Assembly (NCBI GenBank): GCA_002633005.1
Contig: NMRA01000018.1
Coordinates: 315,892 to 379,891 of the forward strand
From: Phoronis australis
Taxonomy: Eukaryota; Phoronida; Phoronidae
DNA: 64,000 nucleotides
Direction: 5' to 3'
The position numbers and the translations under genes were made by a program. The notes under the pieces are model-generated. The model did not search any database. It was not told where the DNA came from and saw only the letters and a list, made by a program, of their open reading frames with translations. Within the stretch, counting starts at the first letter, position 1; each line of letters begins with the position of its first letter. This document shows positions 1 through 12,533 of the stretch, in pieces.

Positions 1-437
1 TGTACCAATATCTCATGGAGAATTCCATCCTCTATACGTAGTTTCGTACACACACAGATTCACCCTAGAACAAGTTACTCCTGGAATGTGTTTGTAGATA
101 TGGGGACTCTCTGAGTGCTATTAAAACTAGTGCAACTTGCCCCACTTGCGACAACTTAACTCCATCTTATTGATTGAGGTATGTTAACTTGATCTGAGTG
201 GAGTAACTTGTGCCACTTCTAATCGCTAAGTGGCTGCAAACGTGGCGCAAGGCCAAAGCAACTGTCAGCTGCAGTTACATAATACTAGTTGGATCCTCTT
301 TTTTGCACAGTATTCACATCAGCTGTTTGTTGTCATGCAGTGTGACAACTTCTGTCTTGCGCTTTGCTTAAAGTGGGACAAGTTGCACTAGTGCAAGTTG
401 TTCTATAATGGTACATCCATGTGTGCACGGCACTTAT

Positions 438-1560
438 GATCTTCAGTCAAGTTTTAGACCATCTCATTCTACCAAAACGTGACTCACTGACTTGATCAGC
501 CATATCAGAAAAGAAACACACAAAGAGACTAACACAGGAATGCTCCTCCTTCTAGATCTGCAAAAGGCATTTGATACTGTCGACCACAAAATACAAGACC
601 AAAGCCAGCAGTGCTCAACCGTGATAGAACCTCTCTGGACTGGGTTTCTCCATCATTAACATGGCTGCATTTAAGATGTTCATCCCTTTCCAAAACTCAG
701 TCTGGTCACAGGGTCGTCACCTGCGGTGCTCCACAGGAGTCAATCCAGGGTGCCTTCCTTGCTAATGACAGGCAGTCAACTGCATACTTCTAATCTATGA
801 TGATGAGTGATCTTACTCTGCTAAGAATTACGCTATCCTTGAAGATTGTTTAATCAGTGGACTTAGCAAATTAACGGGTCTGGTTTAACAAGCAACACAG
901 CAAAATTTAGAATATTCTTCTTGGCTCTAAAATCAAACTTTCCAAAACCAAATTTACTGCAATTATTAGATCATTAAGCGTGCCTCAACCAAATACCTAG
1001 GAATTCAGTCTGAGTCTCTATACAGTGAAATAACAACAGAAAAATTAGTGTTCTTTGCAAACAAATTTGTATATTGCCAATTTAATAATTTAAGAGCCAT
1101 TATTAAAACAAGTTTAAATTTCCACCTTGATTCTGTATCACTTGCTTTTGTTCATGGTATTTATGACTGCTTTAAAAGCAACCATGGATAAATTAGTGCT
1201 CTAAAAACAACATTATCAGGTTATTCCACCCTAGAACTCATACTGGAGTATCTGAATTCCGCCAAGTTCCCTCCAGAGCTAACTTTTCTTAAACTTTGTT
1301 TGATGTGCACCATTTTCACGCCTTTGCTCCTCCCCTTGGTTTAGACTTTAGTACATGCCATAAACACAACACTCGCAATAGCACTGCTCCATTGCAAATT
1401 CCTTATTGCAAAATGTTCAGCAATGCATTGAGCCAGTAATGAGCTTACTAACCACATTAAAGACACTCTGAGTTCATTCCTTCTTTTAAACATCTAACAC
1501 CTTTTCATTTAAGAAACTTTCTGTTACTGAGGGTAACATACTATGTCTATTATGGTAGGG
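438..1560 (+). mobile_element. Decayed non-LTR retrotransposon (CR1/Jockey-like reverse transcriptase)
   Basis: At 438-600 the plus strand reads, with one in-frame stop, SSFRPSHSTKT, LTDLISHIRKE and MLLLLDLQKAFDTVDHK, the finger and first catalytic aspartate motifs of non-LTR reverse transcriptases. Near 700-760 CGAPQESIQG is a decayed CGVPQGSILG. Weak matches to later segments (LLGSKIKLSKT near 915, KYLGIQ near 990, HNTRNSTAPLQIPY near 1365) suggest remains to about 1560. Frameshifts and stops throughout; dead. Endonuclease domain and 5' end not seen. Confidence 0.8.
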
Positions 1561-3550
1561 TTATACTATTTATGTTCTCATTTATTTTTTCTTTAATATT
1601 TCTTCAGATAACAATGGAAAGAAGCCTCTGACTTTTTGCGCTATCTCTGTTTCCCACTTTTATTTATTTTCATTTGTCTGTTTTTTCTTGTATTTTCTGT
1701 ACTTGTGTGAGCTAAATAAACAAAGAAAAAGCTTCCATCAAACCACTTCAAACTACTGTTACTGTTTGAACACTTGCAAAACACTTCTAATGCTGACACA
1801 TGATACTGGTGGACACAGGATGTCGGTAATGAGGGCCTCACACCGTTTTGGAATAAGACATATGTCAGCAAGGCCTACAAAAATGTTAAGCTGCATTTTG
1901 TCTTGGTTGTATCCAAGATGGATTGATTTTCAAAATTTGTCGTAAAATGACCATTACATTGTTACAGATGCTATGAAGTTGCCTTTGCCATAACAAACGA
2001 AATTGATTTAAACCATTTACTAATTACAAACTGGTGTCAACCCTTTCTTTGCCCTCAAATTCAAAGTAGTCTGAGCATTTGAAGAAATGACTTACACTTG
2101 TTGCTTGCAACCTAACTCCACGCATAAAGTAATTACTTTACCAATAATTGATCCTGGTTTCTAGGTAACATTAATGAACTGTCAGTTATCCACAAGCTCA
2201 TTAAGAGGTTTTCGCAAGACATATTGTCCGTCAAAACTTTCCAAGGCAGTTTATAGCAGCTTCAGTGTTTCTTTGCTGACAAATGACCCGTCAGAAATTA
2301 TATGCACACATTCTAGTGTCAACCAGGAGAGCTCAGTTCCTTGCGAGAAAAACAAGATCTTGTGCATCTTAGCGAAATCACGCGAGTGAAAAACATGCTT
2401 CCCCAAGTATACGTACTAGCCTGTGCCTGCAAAATGGCGGCCACTAAACTGATTGGTCATTGAGGTTCGAGTGCTGAATTGTGCTATTGAACTCACTGTT
2501 CTATTCCATAAGACGATTTTTGCAACAAATTCAAGCTAATGTCTTGTATTCTATGGAACTCGGTCCCAGATACCTCATGTTGAAACATGACAGGTCTCGC
2601 ACATAACTTTAGGTCTTACCACCAATTTGAACAAAGGAACCAATATTTTACTCAGGTTCCCAGTTTGAATGGTTTAACCCACCAGTACCAATTTGACACA
2701 AACTTGCAATATAACATTAAGTCATCATTTCTCTGGGGAAGAACCACCGCAGACTTGTAGGTAATGGAAGCTTCTACAAAAGGGTGATGCCGTATTTCTC
2801 AAATTTTACCTTCCGTTTTTAAATACAAATTCATATATCAGCATGTAACACATCTAAAAACAACCACGACAATGTAGCGTGAGTGAAATTCTTGCAGAAG
2901 TTTGAAATCTTTGGTTTTTGTAATTAGTAACTAGCGTATTTGTGTCTAACACAAAAACTATTGAAATGTAGTCAGATCTACTTGCGAAATCTTCACTAAA
3001 AAATTTTTATATATGCCACCGAGCTTATGGCAAGCATCCAGAAACAAACACACAAAAACAAAAACAACTGGTAAAGGTGAAAAAAAATTCTTAAGGCAAC
3101 TTCACAATACTAACTGTCAGTCAATGCTAACAAGGCTATAGTTGAGGCTAGTTAGATGAAGAAGCTCCTGTGGGTATAGATTATATGGTATGTAGGTCAA
3201 CAACAGAATGTAAATAACAAAGGACAATGGCCAACATATGCCTTGCCACTGAAACAATGGACAGGCAATATTGGTGATGTGTTAGAGGAAGCAGAGGAAA
3301 CAAGTCTTTGTAAGGATGTTCATGTTGTGGGTCCAGCTTATTGGATGCGGTTTTGAAGTCGTGAGGTGATTGGACTTAATGTATTAAAGGTTAGTAACTT
3401 TATGAAATATGAGAACGGAACGGAATAGAATGTTAATAACGACAATTGTTGTGTATTCAACCAATTTTAAATATCAGATAAGGGAAGGCATGCAATTAGT
3501 CTAATGATGGACGCAAGTAGTCAGTAATGAAGTGCGTAGAATGAGACTGA
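1561..3550. other. Intergenic, no gene seen; possible promoter-like patch
   Basis: AT-rich sequence with only short chance frames. A patch at about 2428-2460 has ATGGCGGCC (YY1-like) near GATTGGTCA (inverted CCAAT), which could be a core promoter or an element remnant. No exon is visible on either side. Confidence 0.3.
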
Positions 3551-5535
3551 CCAAAATCTAAAGGTTTCATCTAGAAATATTGTTATTTGTGCAAACATTT
3601 CCTACGCAAAAACTTGATTTTCTCAATTCGACTTTGAAACTGAGGTCAAAGTCAAAAAATTGAGTGGCGCCTAGAGATGCATTACCTGGCTACACCTCTG
3701 TACAGAATGGAACAAAATCTAAAGCTCTCTTTTTTGAATATCATGGCAACATTTTCTAACTAAAAACTTTATTTTCTAACCGTGACCTAGTTGAAAATAA
3801 TGTCAAGGTCACCAAAAGTGACTTGACACGCCCCCCCACACCTTGGCGCAAATGACGATAACTGCTCAGCCTTTTCACACATTCTAAATTTTCGAAAACC
3901 CAAAATTATTAACAAAAACAATACTCTACCCTTCTTTTAATTCGAACATGGTGAAGAAGTCTGCACGTTTACTTTCTATTCATTCGCAGAATCCTTTGTG
4001 AATGCATGTTGACCTATTTCTAAAATTTCGCGCATCAATTATTAGCTCTCATCATGTTTACTTTCCATTCGTTTGCACATCCCTTGAAAGCATACTAATG
4101 TATTGATAAAGTGGACATTCCCACTCACAATACTGCAGACATCGACCTATACTATTACTTTGCACATTGGTTGCTAATGATTTTTTACCTTCTATTCATT
4201 TCGAACAGTGGCCTTATATTTCTGACCATTCAACTATTTTCGCAAAACCCATGCCTCTTGAAAAATTCAATTATTTTATTTAGTGAAATTGTAGAGTGGT
4301 TACCATACGTGCTTCCTTCTTGAGATATCATGCCAACAACATGCAATGTACAGACGTCGTAATGTAGACGACAGTCATGAATAGTGTGTCCCCTGTTTCA
4401 CGCTAACTCATGTCGGAAGATAAAAAATGTTAATAAAGAAGCTAGAAGATGGGGACTCATTTAGACTAGAAATACTTAATATAATAGGAAAAAATAATGA
4501 CTAAAAGTATCTTTCGTGTGTTTCTCACAGCAAAAACTCCTGTGTTCTTTGATGACTGGTTTTTAAAACACAAACCGGTTGCTAAAATAATTTTGTCTTA
4601 ATATACTAATTAAGTTTAGAATTTATATGAAAAATAAAATAAAATTTAGGAGAAAAGGAAGCAGATTAGAAGTGAAGCCCACTCATCAAAAGCAGAAATT
4701 ATCACTTGGCATGAATGTAGCCAAGTCTCAGGGAGATAATACACGCTAGTCGTTACATACTTAAATTCCCCTAGACTGTTAAAACCAAGAAATTTCCAAC
4801 ATCAGGATCTGATCCAGAATCAATTGTCAGTTGGATTTATCTTGACAGACACGCCTATTGTGTTGATACACAATGCTGTGGTAGTTGAAGGAGTGTGTAC
4901 TACACTCCTTGGTGGTAGTAACCAAGTCACAGCTGACAATCACACAAAGGAATCAGCAAGTGAAAGTTAAGTCTAATGTCTCTGAAAGTTATCTGTTTTC
5001 CCCCGTTTGAAGTTTTCTGGTGACAACATTTCATGGAAAACGCATCTCCTTCACATTTGTTGAAAACTGTTTGGAAATAGTATTTTTTATAAATTAGTGT
5101 AGTATCCGGCGTGCTTTTTTCAATATAACTGCTGGATTAGGTGAACTTATCAGATGAACGCAGACTATGACAGGGCTGGACAATCTAATCATTGATTTGA
5201 CAACTTTCTCCCCACGCTATCACTTTCAAACGACACTGCTGACTCCCAAGTTCCCGATCAGTGAAATCAGGAAACTCACACCACAGCGCAGGAGCATAAC
5301 AATTGGCTTACCTGAAGCAAATGAAGATTATTAAATATAATAATATTCAACAATGGGTATCAGTGCTATTAACAGTAATGCCAAGTCACCAGTGACCTGT
5401 CGTATAAGTTCTTAGTGGATAACAACAGTGATAACTAGAAATATTATTGTCACGGCATGACAATAATGAACTCTGCAAGTGCGTATTACTGGAATTGTTT
5501 TGGGAAGTTACTGACAGCAACCCGTTTACCAATAT
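3550..5535. other. Intergenic with repeat-like sequence and two hairpins
   Basis: Repeated TGACCT/AGGTCA-type words at 3640-3830 resemble the repeat tails at 5.5-6.5 kb. Two perfect small stem-loops sit close together at 4857-4874 (ATTGTGT/ACACAAT) and 4888-4910 (AAGGAGTGT/ACACTCCTT). No gene is seen. Confidence 0.3.
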
Positions 5536-6483
5536 GAAAAGGAATTCTTAAAAAATGTAAGAGAAATTACATGTTTACATTTTGATGACCTTTCCACTAA
5601 TTGACCTCTTCCGGTGCATTATGAACCCCGACAAGGGAATAACTGTAAACTCGATTTAAAGTGTGGTTAATGATAAGAATCACAGATGTTTTACTTTAAG
5701 CACTTCAGAATATAAGATGATGAATTGGTCAAACTTTCAGAAGAAAAATACACCCAATGACCCCATGGGTACACCAAATGACCAGAAAATTTAGAATTCA
5801 AACTCAATCACACTTAGTAAACAGATATGTAATTTTGAAGTCTCTAGCTCAAAATTTTAGTTTGCATTCAATGACCTTTGACCTATTTTTTCTGATTGGT
5901 TAGGCCTATTGCGAAATAAAGTAGGGTATTCATGGCATGTTGACTTACACCAGTGTGCTGAAATTGAAAAGAATTCCTTGAAAAATATAAGAGATGTAAC
6001 ATTTTGACTGTTACATGACCTTTGCACTAATTGACCCTATCCGATGCATTATAAGCCTGTTTAGGAGCATTATTGCAAAGCCCATGAAAAATGTGTTTAA
6101 TGATGAGAATCACAGTTGTCTAACGGTTGACACATCAGAATGCTTGCTGATTTGAAAAGATCAAATTTTCAGAAGAAAAATGCACCTAATGACCCCATGT
6201 TTGCACTAAATGACCTGAAACTTTGGATTCTGAATTGAATTGCCTGTGTCAATCAGACCTGTGAATTTGAAGTGTCTAGCTCAAAATTCTAGTTTGCACC
6301 TAATGACCTTTGACCTATTTAACCTGATTGGATGACCCGATTACTTAGAAAAGTAATTTTTTAAATTGCCTTCTTGACTTATACTTGTGCACAGAATTTG
6401 AAAAAAATAGCTTTTAAATTAAAGGAGTAGCATTTTAAAAATTACATGACTTTTGCACTAAATGACCTCTTCCGGTGCATTAA
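5536..6483 (+). repeat. Tandem repeat of about 430 bp, 2.2 copies, with DR1 motifs
   Basis: Units start at 5536, 5966 and 6400 with GAAAA(G/A), share the order of landmarks (atgacctttncactaattgac, cagaagaaaaatncacc, gtctctagctcaaaatt, atgacctttgacct) and diverge moderately. The third unit stops after about 85 bases at ccggtgcattaa. Each full unit carries a perfect TGACCTTTGACCT, the reverse of the nuclear receptor DR1 element. Confidence 0.75.
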
Positions 6484-6680
6484 GGAATATGAATATATAA
6501 TGAATCAACATTTATAAACTGCCTAAAATCATATATTAAATTTGAAGAACATACCTCCAACTGTTTTGGAGTTATTAAGTGTCAAAGTTGGTCGGAAGAA
6601 GAATAAGAATAAGAATAAGAACAAAATTGAAGAAAACCCAGGAACAACAGTACTCTGCGCTTACAGGCGCAGAGTAATTA
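6484..6680 (+). repeat. Repeat 3' tail ending in a hairpin
   Basis: Follows the tandem units. It holds a (gaataa)n run at 6598-6621 and ends in a perfect 9-bp stem (ACTCTGCGC at 6652-6660, GCGCAGAGT at 6667-6675) with a 6-base loop. It looks like the 3' end of a transposable element whose internal part is the tandem repeat. Family not identified. Confidence 0.45.
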
Positions 6681-7045
6681 TCTTGCATCACTTAGCATAG
6701 TTACAGTTGGACAATGGAACCAACAAATGTACCCAACAAGCAAATAATTTTTATACAACCCAACCAAGAGTTAATTACAATGATCAAAGCAGTAAACAGT
6801 ACCAAAATGAGAAAGAATATTACAATCATTTGAAATGGTAATGCCATGCATAAAGTTAAATGTTGGGATAACAACAAGGACAATACAATGTTGGGTCACA
6901 AAGATCACATTGTCAGTGTTAGACAATCTGATAACCTTAACATGTTAAACATTGACAAAAGATCCTAATTTCATGCAACCCTGTGGGAGCTAAATGATAT
7001 AATTCAGGAATAGAACAGGGAACTGCAGTCCCTTGATGCACATTA

Positions 7046-7706
7046 TAGGTTATTTCATACTGCCTCAACACATGGTCTGAGTGCAGCATCGATGTAAACT
7101 GCGGAGTTAACTGAACCGTTCATACCAGCTTTGGTTGTTAACGGATATTGAAGTAAATGGTAGGTGACGCTGTCATCATCGAAGTAATTCCAAGGTACCG
7201 CTGATGCATCGCGTGTAAGCTAAGACTTTTTTAATTTGGCTATTTGAGAACATTTATAAGTGCTATTTGACAAAAAAGTTATTTCTAATTTCATTGGTGA
7301 TTATTCGAGCAAAATATAAGCAACTAGCTACGACACTGCTCTTTAGTTGTTGACGATAGCACTGTGGCCCTTGGCGATAACTGTAATGGGGCCGAAGTTG
7401 AGTGTTTATACGACACCACAGCATCGACACTCCACTGTTAAATCCACCTGTTTACAGTGAAGTTAACTTTGTCTGGTGCTGTAAACTTCAATCCAGGTAC
7501 ATTAGAAAATCACAACGAAAAATGGAACTTAGTACATATATAACGCTGGTAAATGTTTATGAAAAACTATGTTTATGTACATTTGTATTGGAATTGTCAA
7601 ATTGTTACAATAAATGTTAAAAATAAACGTCGATCCATGACTGAATCCATTCATACTGCCCGCAATTCCCCAAATCGACGCGTCATCGTTAGTATGTAAG
7701 GGCCTT
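7046..7706. mobile_element. Non-autonomous TIR element, copy 1, with a nested insert
   Basis: Ends match as inverted repeats (ggttatttcatactgcctcaac on the left; the right end reads tcataaggcccttacatactaac in reverse) and the body aligns with the copy at 16473-16987. It is about 140 bases longer because of an insert at about 7497-7630 ending in caataaatg-ttaaaaataaa, flanked by an imperfect repeat of CAATCCAGG/CGATCCATG. Confidence 0.6.
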
Positions 7707-8750
7707 ATGAGGTCATGCTGCCAGATGCCCCGACCCTTTCAGCAACATTGTTGGTCATCTAGAGTTATTCCCTAGATCACCTATCCTATCTTCTAGTCTT
7801 ATCATTGCATAATGTTCCTATTATGAAATCAACCACAGAGTATTCCAGATGTAAACTTTTAGTAAAATAGACTTTCATTGCCATTCGTGAATACGTAACT
7901 TTCCAAAGAGAAATTGCATAAATAAAAACCTTCCACCTGAATGCTTCCTCTAAATTATAGTTAAAAACTAGATTCTTGAGCTATTACAGATTAAGGCTTC
8001 TGGGACTCTGAAATGCTTCTGAGCCTCAGTCGAAGTTGTCAAGGTTTTTTTAGTATATTCAAACGGAAAACTATCTCCATTTCAGAAATTGTGAATATAA
8101 AAAATTTAACAATAGATGGTCCTTTCTGGCTCTTCTTTTCTTGAGTACGTACGAGTCATAATTTTGTTGTCAGGTCTTGAGATGCGTGCGTGTGGATGCG
8201 GTTTGTCTGTCTGTTTGTCTGTCTGTGTGCGTGCGTGCATGTGTGTGTGTGTGTCTTATGTATATTGTACATTGGTTCCGTGTTTTCAATAAATGTAATA
8301 GAAAAAAGGCTTCAGGTGTTTAAATTCCCACATGTCACTCTTCTCTTTTGAAGAAGTAGAAAAAAATGCATTTGTATGATTGACTTAACTTTCCAAAGAA
8401 TCGCTTAAAAACATTTCTGAGCTATCAGACAAGCAGAGAATGATTGATCATGTTTCACTCACCTTTTCAATTTGTTTATATCTGCATTAGAACTTTCTAT
8501 GCAACATTAAAACTTGCGGGCACCACTAAGTAACAAACTAAAATATGCAACAATAAAACTTGCGGGCACCACTAAGTAGCAAACTAAAACTAACTCAAAA
8601 TAGTCATGACCAGATTAATTCCTATTGTTACAACTCCTTACCCCAAAGTTTCTGAAACTACCGAAAGCCCAAATGGAAAAAATTCCAAAACACTTAAAGT
8701 GTACACAACATGACTCTAGTACCTCAAAATAAATTTTATTATTATATCTT
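7707..8750. other. Intergenic: microsatellite and short duplication
   Basis: No gene. A (TGTC)/(TG) simple repeat lies at 8195-8255. A 46-bp unit (tatgcaac-taaaacttgcgggcacc...) is present twice in tandem at about 8499-8544 and 8545-8590. Confidence 0.5.
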
Positions 8751-8909
8751 ACTTGATTTCAGTGCCTTTAGTGCACAGCTCATAAAGAAACACGCAAAAA
8801 TTGAAAAAAATAATAATTATGTACAACGTCATGGGTTGAACCCAAGTCGTTTGCCATACCGTTCGGATCTGAGACAAAGTGTCGAGAAGGTTCGTAGAGG
8901 GATCAAAAG

Positions 8910-9118
8910 ATGTGTTTCGGAGGCTGCAGCAACAGCAGCCAGGCGGAAAAAGTCTCGGTGTTCCAAAGGACACCAAAGTTGCGCAGAAGTGGCATGACTT
9001 CGTGCGCCGAACGAGAGTGTGGGAAGTCATCGTGGACCAAGCAATTCGGTACGGGGCCACTCTGTGTTCTGCCCACTTCGAGGACTCGTGTTTCGACTCC
9101 AGTCACAGGAGACGATGA
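8910..9118 (+). pseudogene. Frameshifted THAP zinc-finger domain
   Basis: From 8910 the frame reads MCFGGCSNSSQAEKVSVF, the start of a THAP domain with the first two zinc cysteines. After about 8963 the match moves to the next frame: VPKDTKVAQKWHDFVRRTR and later LCSAHFEDSCFD, with the final Cys-x2-His pair. A one-base loss in the TTCCAAAGG run explains the shift. THAP domains occur in cellular factors and in P-element, Kolobok and related transposases. The stop soon after (9119) and lack of flanking exons favour a dead copy; a sequencing error is also possible. Confidence 0.75.
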
Positions 9119-9167
9119 AGGCCTGGTTCAATAAAGGACAATATTTATCATTCAGAAACATCAGCTC

Positions 9168-9416
9168 TTAATTCAGGATCGTCTGTTGGATGACTGGGTT
9201 GACTCGCCGAGCCCGAGGCCGCTTCTCTCGCGGGAGGATCCAGTTTACAAGGCTCAAAGTAGAAAAGTACGCAGCCGGAAGCACATTAAACTTGTTCTCG
9301 CTTTCGTGCAACCCCATTTCCTCATCCTGGCCACCATTCTCATACGTTTCTTCATAGTATTCGTTCAATTCTTGCTCATAATCGTGGTCACTTTCAAATT
9401 CCCTGGTCTCCGCCAT
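9168..9416 (-). CDS. Unrecognised acidic N-terminal frame, possible first exon of a mobile-element gene
   Basis: Starts MAETREFESDHDYEQELNEY, is rich in Glu, Tyr and Asp over the first 45 residues, then becomes basic (REKRPRARR). It lies head-on against the THAP remnant. The composition is not random-looking, and gaacaATGG is an acceptable start context. I do not recognise it. It could be a 5' exon of a transposon-borne gene. Confidence 0.3.
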   Translation of the reverse strand: MAETREFESDHDYEQELNEYYEETYENGGQDEEMGLHESENKFNVLPAAYFSTLSLVNWILPREKRPRARRVNPVIQQTILN

Positions 9417-9479
9417 TGTTCAATGCTAGTCACTGATCTCTTGTGTTCAACCCATGATGTCACATGGCGGGAAATGTGA

Positions 9480-11447
9480 AAATTGGCAAAATTGAAAGAA
9501 AAATCAAAATTTTGAGCTAATTACACAAAATAAACATAGGTTTAGCTAAATTTTACGTCATACATTTAGTCTGTGGCCACCGGTAATTCAAAATGTGCAA
9601 AAATCCATGGTGTGTACTGTTTAATATCTTACTACGCCAAAATTTAAATAATACCCCCAAAAAGAATTTTAATGACCACTCAGGAGCGTTACCATGAAAG
9701 CGATGAAGTCATTCACTTGAAGCAAGATGGCTGAGCTAGATGGCACACATTTGAGTGGCAAGACGTTGGTCAACATTAAGCCCTAGCGTAACTCGGGTAC
9801 CAACGTCATCACTTTGATGGGTCACATGCTCCTGGATGGTCACGTGCTCCTGGCATAACTTGAGATTTTTGCTGGCACGACTCGATCCTGGCATGGTACG
9901 AAATAGTTCTGATGAGCTAAAAAATCAATCTAATATGAAATAAAATCACTGGTTTTGGATTATTCATTGTTTTGGACAAGATTTTAATTCTTCAGTGGAA
10001 TAGAGAAATGTGCTTTGGAATTTCTTTCCGTTTTGGATTTCCATAGAAAACCCAGACATGTTTGCCTTGCTTATTGAAGTAAGTTATGTATTGTACGTGA
10101 ATATCTCTAATTTAATGAACTGGACATGTAATTAACGATCACGAGCCAAAGTCTTTCAGATGTTAATTTAAAATTCATGAAATTTCAATACTTCCTAATT
10201 GTTAAAAATCAAAGACCTAAAACGTATCAATTTTTCATGATGAAAGATTCGTGAATGTTATTTTTCCAAATGTTAGGTTTTAAGGTTTGCAAATTAAGTC
10301 TAAACTGTTTACCAAGACTGTTTATGACCTGATCAGATGACCCTTTCAAGCCTAATGCCAACTCTATAACTAGATCAGCTCAAGGCACGAGAAGAATTGG
10401 AGCCATAGCTTTTTGATGCGGTTACATACCACTTTCCTGGGACTATGAGGTAAAAATGCATGGATTCCTATAAAAATGTGTGGAAAAGATGTAGCTCAAG
10501 GATATTGTTGATGGTGCTTAGCATGGCAATAGCTTTAAACAGTGGGGGCACTGGTGACAAGCAGATGCGTAGCGTTGTGGGTAATATATAAAGCATACTG
10601 CAGAATTAGCCGAGAGAATACACTGTACATGGTATGCTGGGAAGTGACTCTTGAGAAACTATAAAATCATGGAGTGTGCATTGAGGTGAGTATGGCATTT
10701 CAAAACAATGTTTTTGAAGAGTCAGAGGAGGGCACTATCCAAGCGACTTATTGTATTTATGTGGGCTTAACTTCACGCAAGGACCCAATAAAACATCCAC
10801 TGAATGCCAACATTAGTGTTTATAGTGATGACCTGCTTGTTTTTAGAGTTGAACCTTTTTATAGATGAGCTTTTAGACAAGGGAACACTTTACTGACCAG
10901 AAAGTATCTCTTAATTTGAACTAAAATAATTGCTGAAATAGTCATTCTATCAACTTTCTACTAACAGCTAAGTGTTCAGAATTTCACCATGTGTTGGTTG
11001 ATGACAAGCTGTACAACACAAACTGTGATAACGATGAAGTAAAAATTTCTTTCTAAGAAATTTGACAAAACGAAACTTCATGTGGTCCAGCCAACGGAGT
11101 TCTAAATTGAACTAATGGTGGGCAGATAGCCAAAGAAGGGAGAGGGGATTTGAAGTGAAAACAATTATCTTTAAGACTCATGGGATAATTTATTTTAGCT
11201 TTTTGGCATCCGCTGATATTGAAATTCTCACGGTATATCAGCCACACCTACTGGCTTTGATATGGATTCATCGTCATCCATCGATATTTCAAGAGGTTTG
11301 CCTTTTCCTGTCAGGCATTAATTAGTACACCATACCGAACAGCAACTGGAAATTTGCCGGTCTTATGATAGCAGGAAAGGTGTTAAAATGCTAAGTTGAA
11401 ACTTTCTGATCAGTAGATGGCGCTGAACGCCTGTCCACTAATGACCT
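9480..11447. other. Intergenic, nothing clear
   Basis: AT-rich with short open frames only. A short duplicated phrase (ggtcacatgctcctgga / ggtcacgtgctcctggc) lies near 9820-9860. The end of a dispersed repeat (gaaatttgacaaaacgaaactt) is near 11056-11085. Confidence 0.3.
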
Positions 11448-11698
11448 GGGGCCCGTTCCAACAAAACTGACTTAGCTAAGACAAATCTTAAATTTTATTA
11501 AATTTTAAAGTAAAAGTTGAATTTGTCTCAAAACCAATTCAATAAAGAGATCTTAAGTATGACTTAAGTGTTTGGCATAAGTTTTGTCTTAATTTTGATT
11601 AACTTTCGGAATGTGGAAATTTCAAAGTTTGGAAGTTAAGACAAATCTTAAACTTAAGTAAAAAAACAAACTTAAGTCAGTTTCTTGGAACAGGCCCC
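11448..11698. mobile_element. 251-bp MITE with terminal inverted repeats
   Basis: The left end ggggcccgttccaacaaaac pairs with the right end, which in reverse reads ggggcctgttccaagaaact, and the pairing continues into gacttaa. The interior is AT-rich and contains further inverted copies of aagacaaatctta. No coding capacity. Target-site duplication not clear. Confidence 0.75.
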
Positions 11699-11832
11699 TG
11701 ATTGCCATCTGGTTGGATAATGAATTTCAATATGGGGTGGCTATTTTAAAAATCAGTTACGATGAAATCTAACCAACTGATGCAGCCTCACAGTCTTATG
11801 CAGAAATACACTTCAGTGATTTCATACAAAAC

Positions 11833-12024
11833 TAATTGGTAAAACTAAAACTTTTCCATTTTTTAAAGGCTGATTAAACTTTAGTTCAAATAACCAAAAA
11901 AATTACCAAAAGTTGTTTGGTGACATCTACTCAGAACATACCACAGATTAAGATTTTCTTAATCTTCATTTTGCGGAGAAATTTGACAAAATAGAATATC
12001 ACTTGTTGGCCATATTGTGCCAAA
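11833..12024. repeat. Dispersed repeat of about 200 bp, copy
   Basis: Shares landmarks with copies at 39444-39645 and 43909-44106: aataattg(g/c)(t/c)aaaa near the start, ttttccattttttaaaggc(t/g)gatta, and the end ggagaaatttgacaaaatagaa...cttgttggccatattgtg. SINE-like or MITE-like; ends not defined. Confidence 0.55.
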
Positions 12025-12478
12025 TAAAGGCCTGTTCACGCCAGTCCCTTTAGTGGAAAATTTTGCGAAATTTTGCAAAATCGGAAATGCGGAAAAAATT
12101 ATCGCACAAACGCAAAAATATCGCAATCCACGTTTCGCAAAATTTTTTGGAATTTACTGTTTGTTACAGCTGTTTATGTAAGCATGATAAGATATTACTT
12201 GCCAGGAACCAGACAGCTAACAAGACGCAAATAGCACTGCAGATTCCACAGGCATTCACGCCAAAAACGACGTGATCTGATGAGGAGATATACCTGCAAA
12301 CCTGTGACAACACGCAGGTCCATCATTTTTCTCAAGTACACTAACATCATTGCTAAATGATGACGAAGCTGAGATCCGAGACAAACATGTCGAGCCAAAC
12401 ATTCCTTCTACAGACTGACCACTAATCGCTGTCTTCTAACACTGACGCATGTACATTACGCTAAAGCGTCATGAGAGG

Positions 12479-12514
12479 CCGTCCGGAGTTGGTATATGGT
12501 GCAACTCCGGACGG
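12479..12514. other. Perfect 12-bp stem-loop
   Basis: CCGTCCGGAGTT and AACTCCGGACGG are exact inverted repeats around a 12-base loop. GC-rich in AT-rich surroundings and 19 bases before the near-identical tandem pair. Function unknown. Confidence 0.6.
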
Positions 12515-12533
12515 TCTGGGCTCAACAGAAAAT

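Noticed and set aside
8195-8255. Possible regulatory TG/TGTC tract
   Set aside because: Ordinary microsatellite with no gene nearby to regulate.
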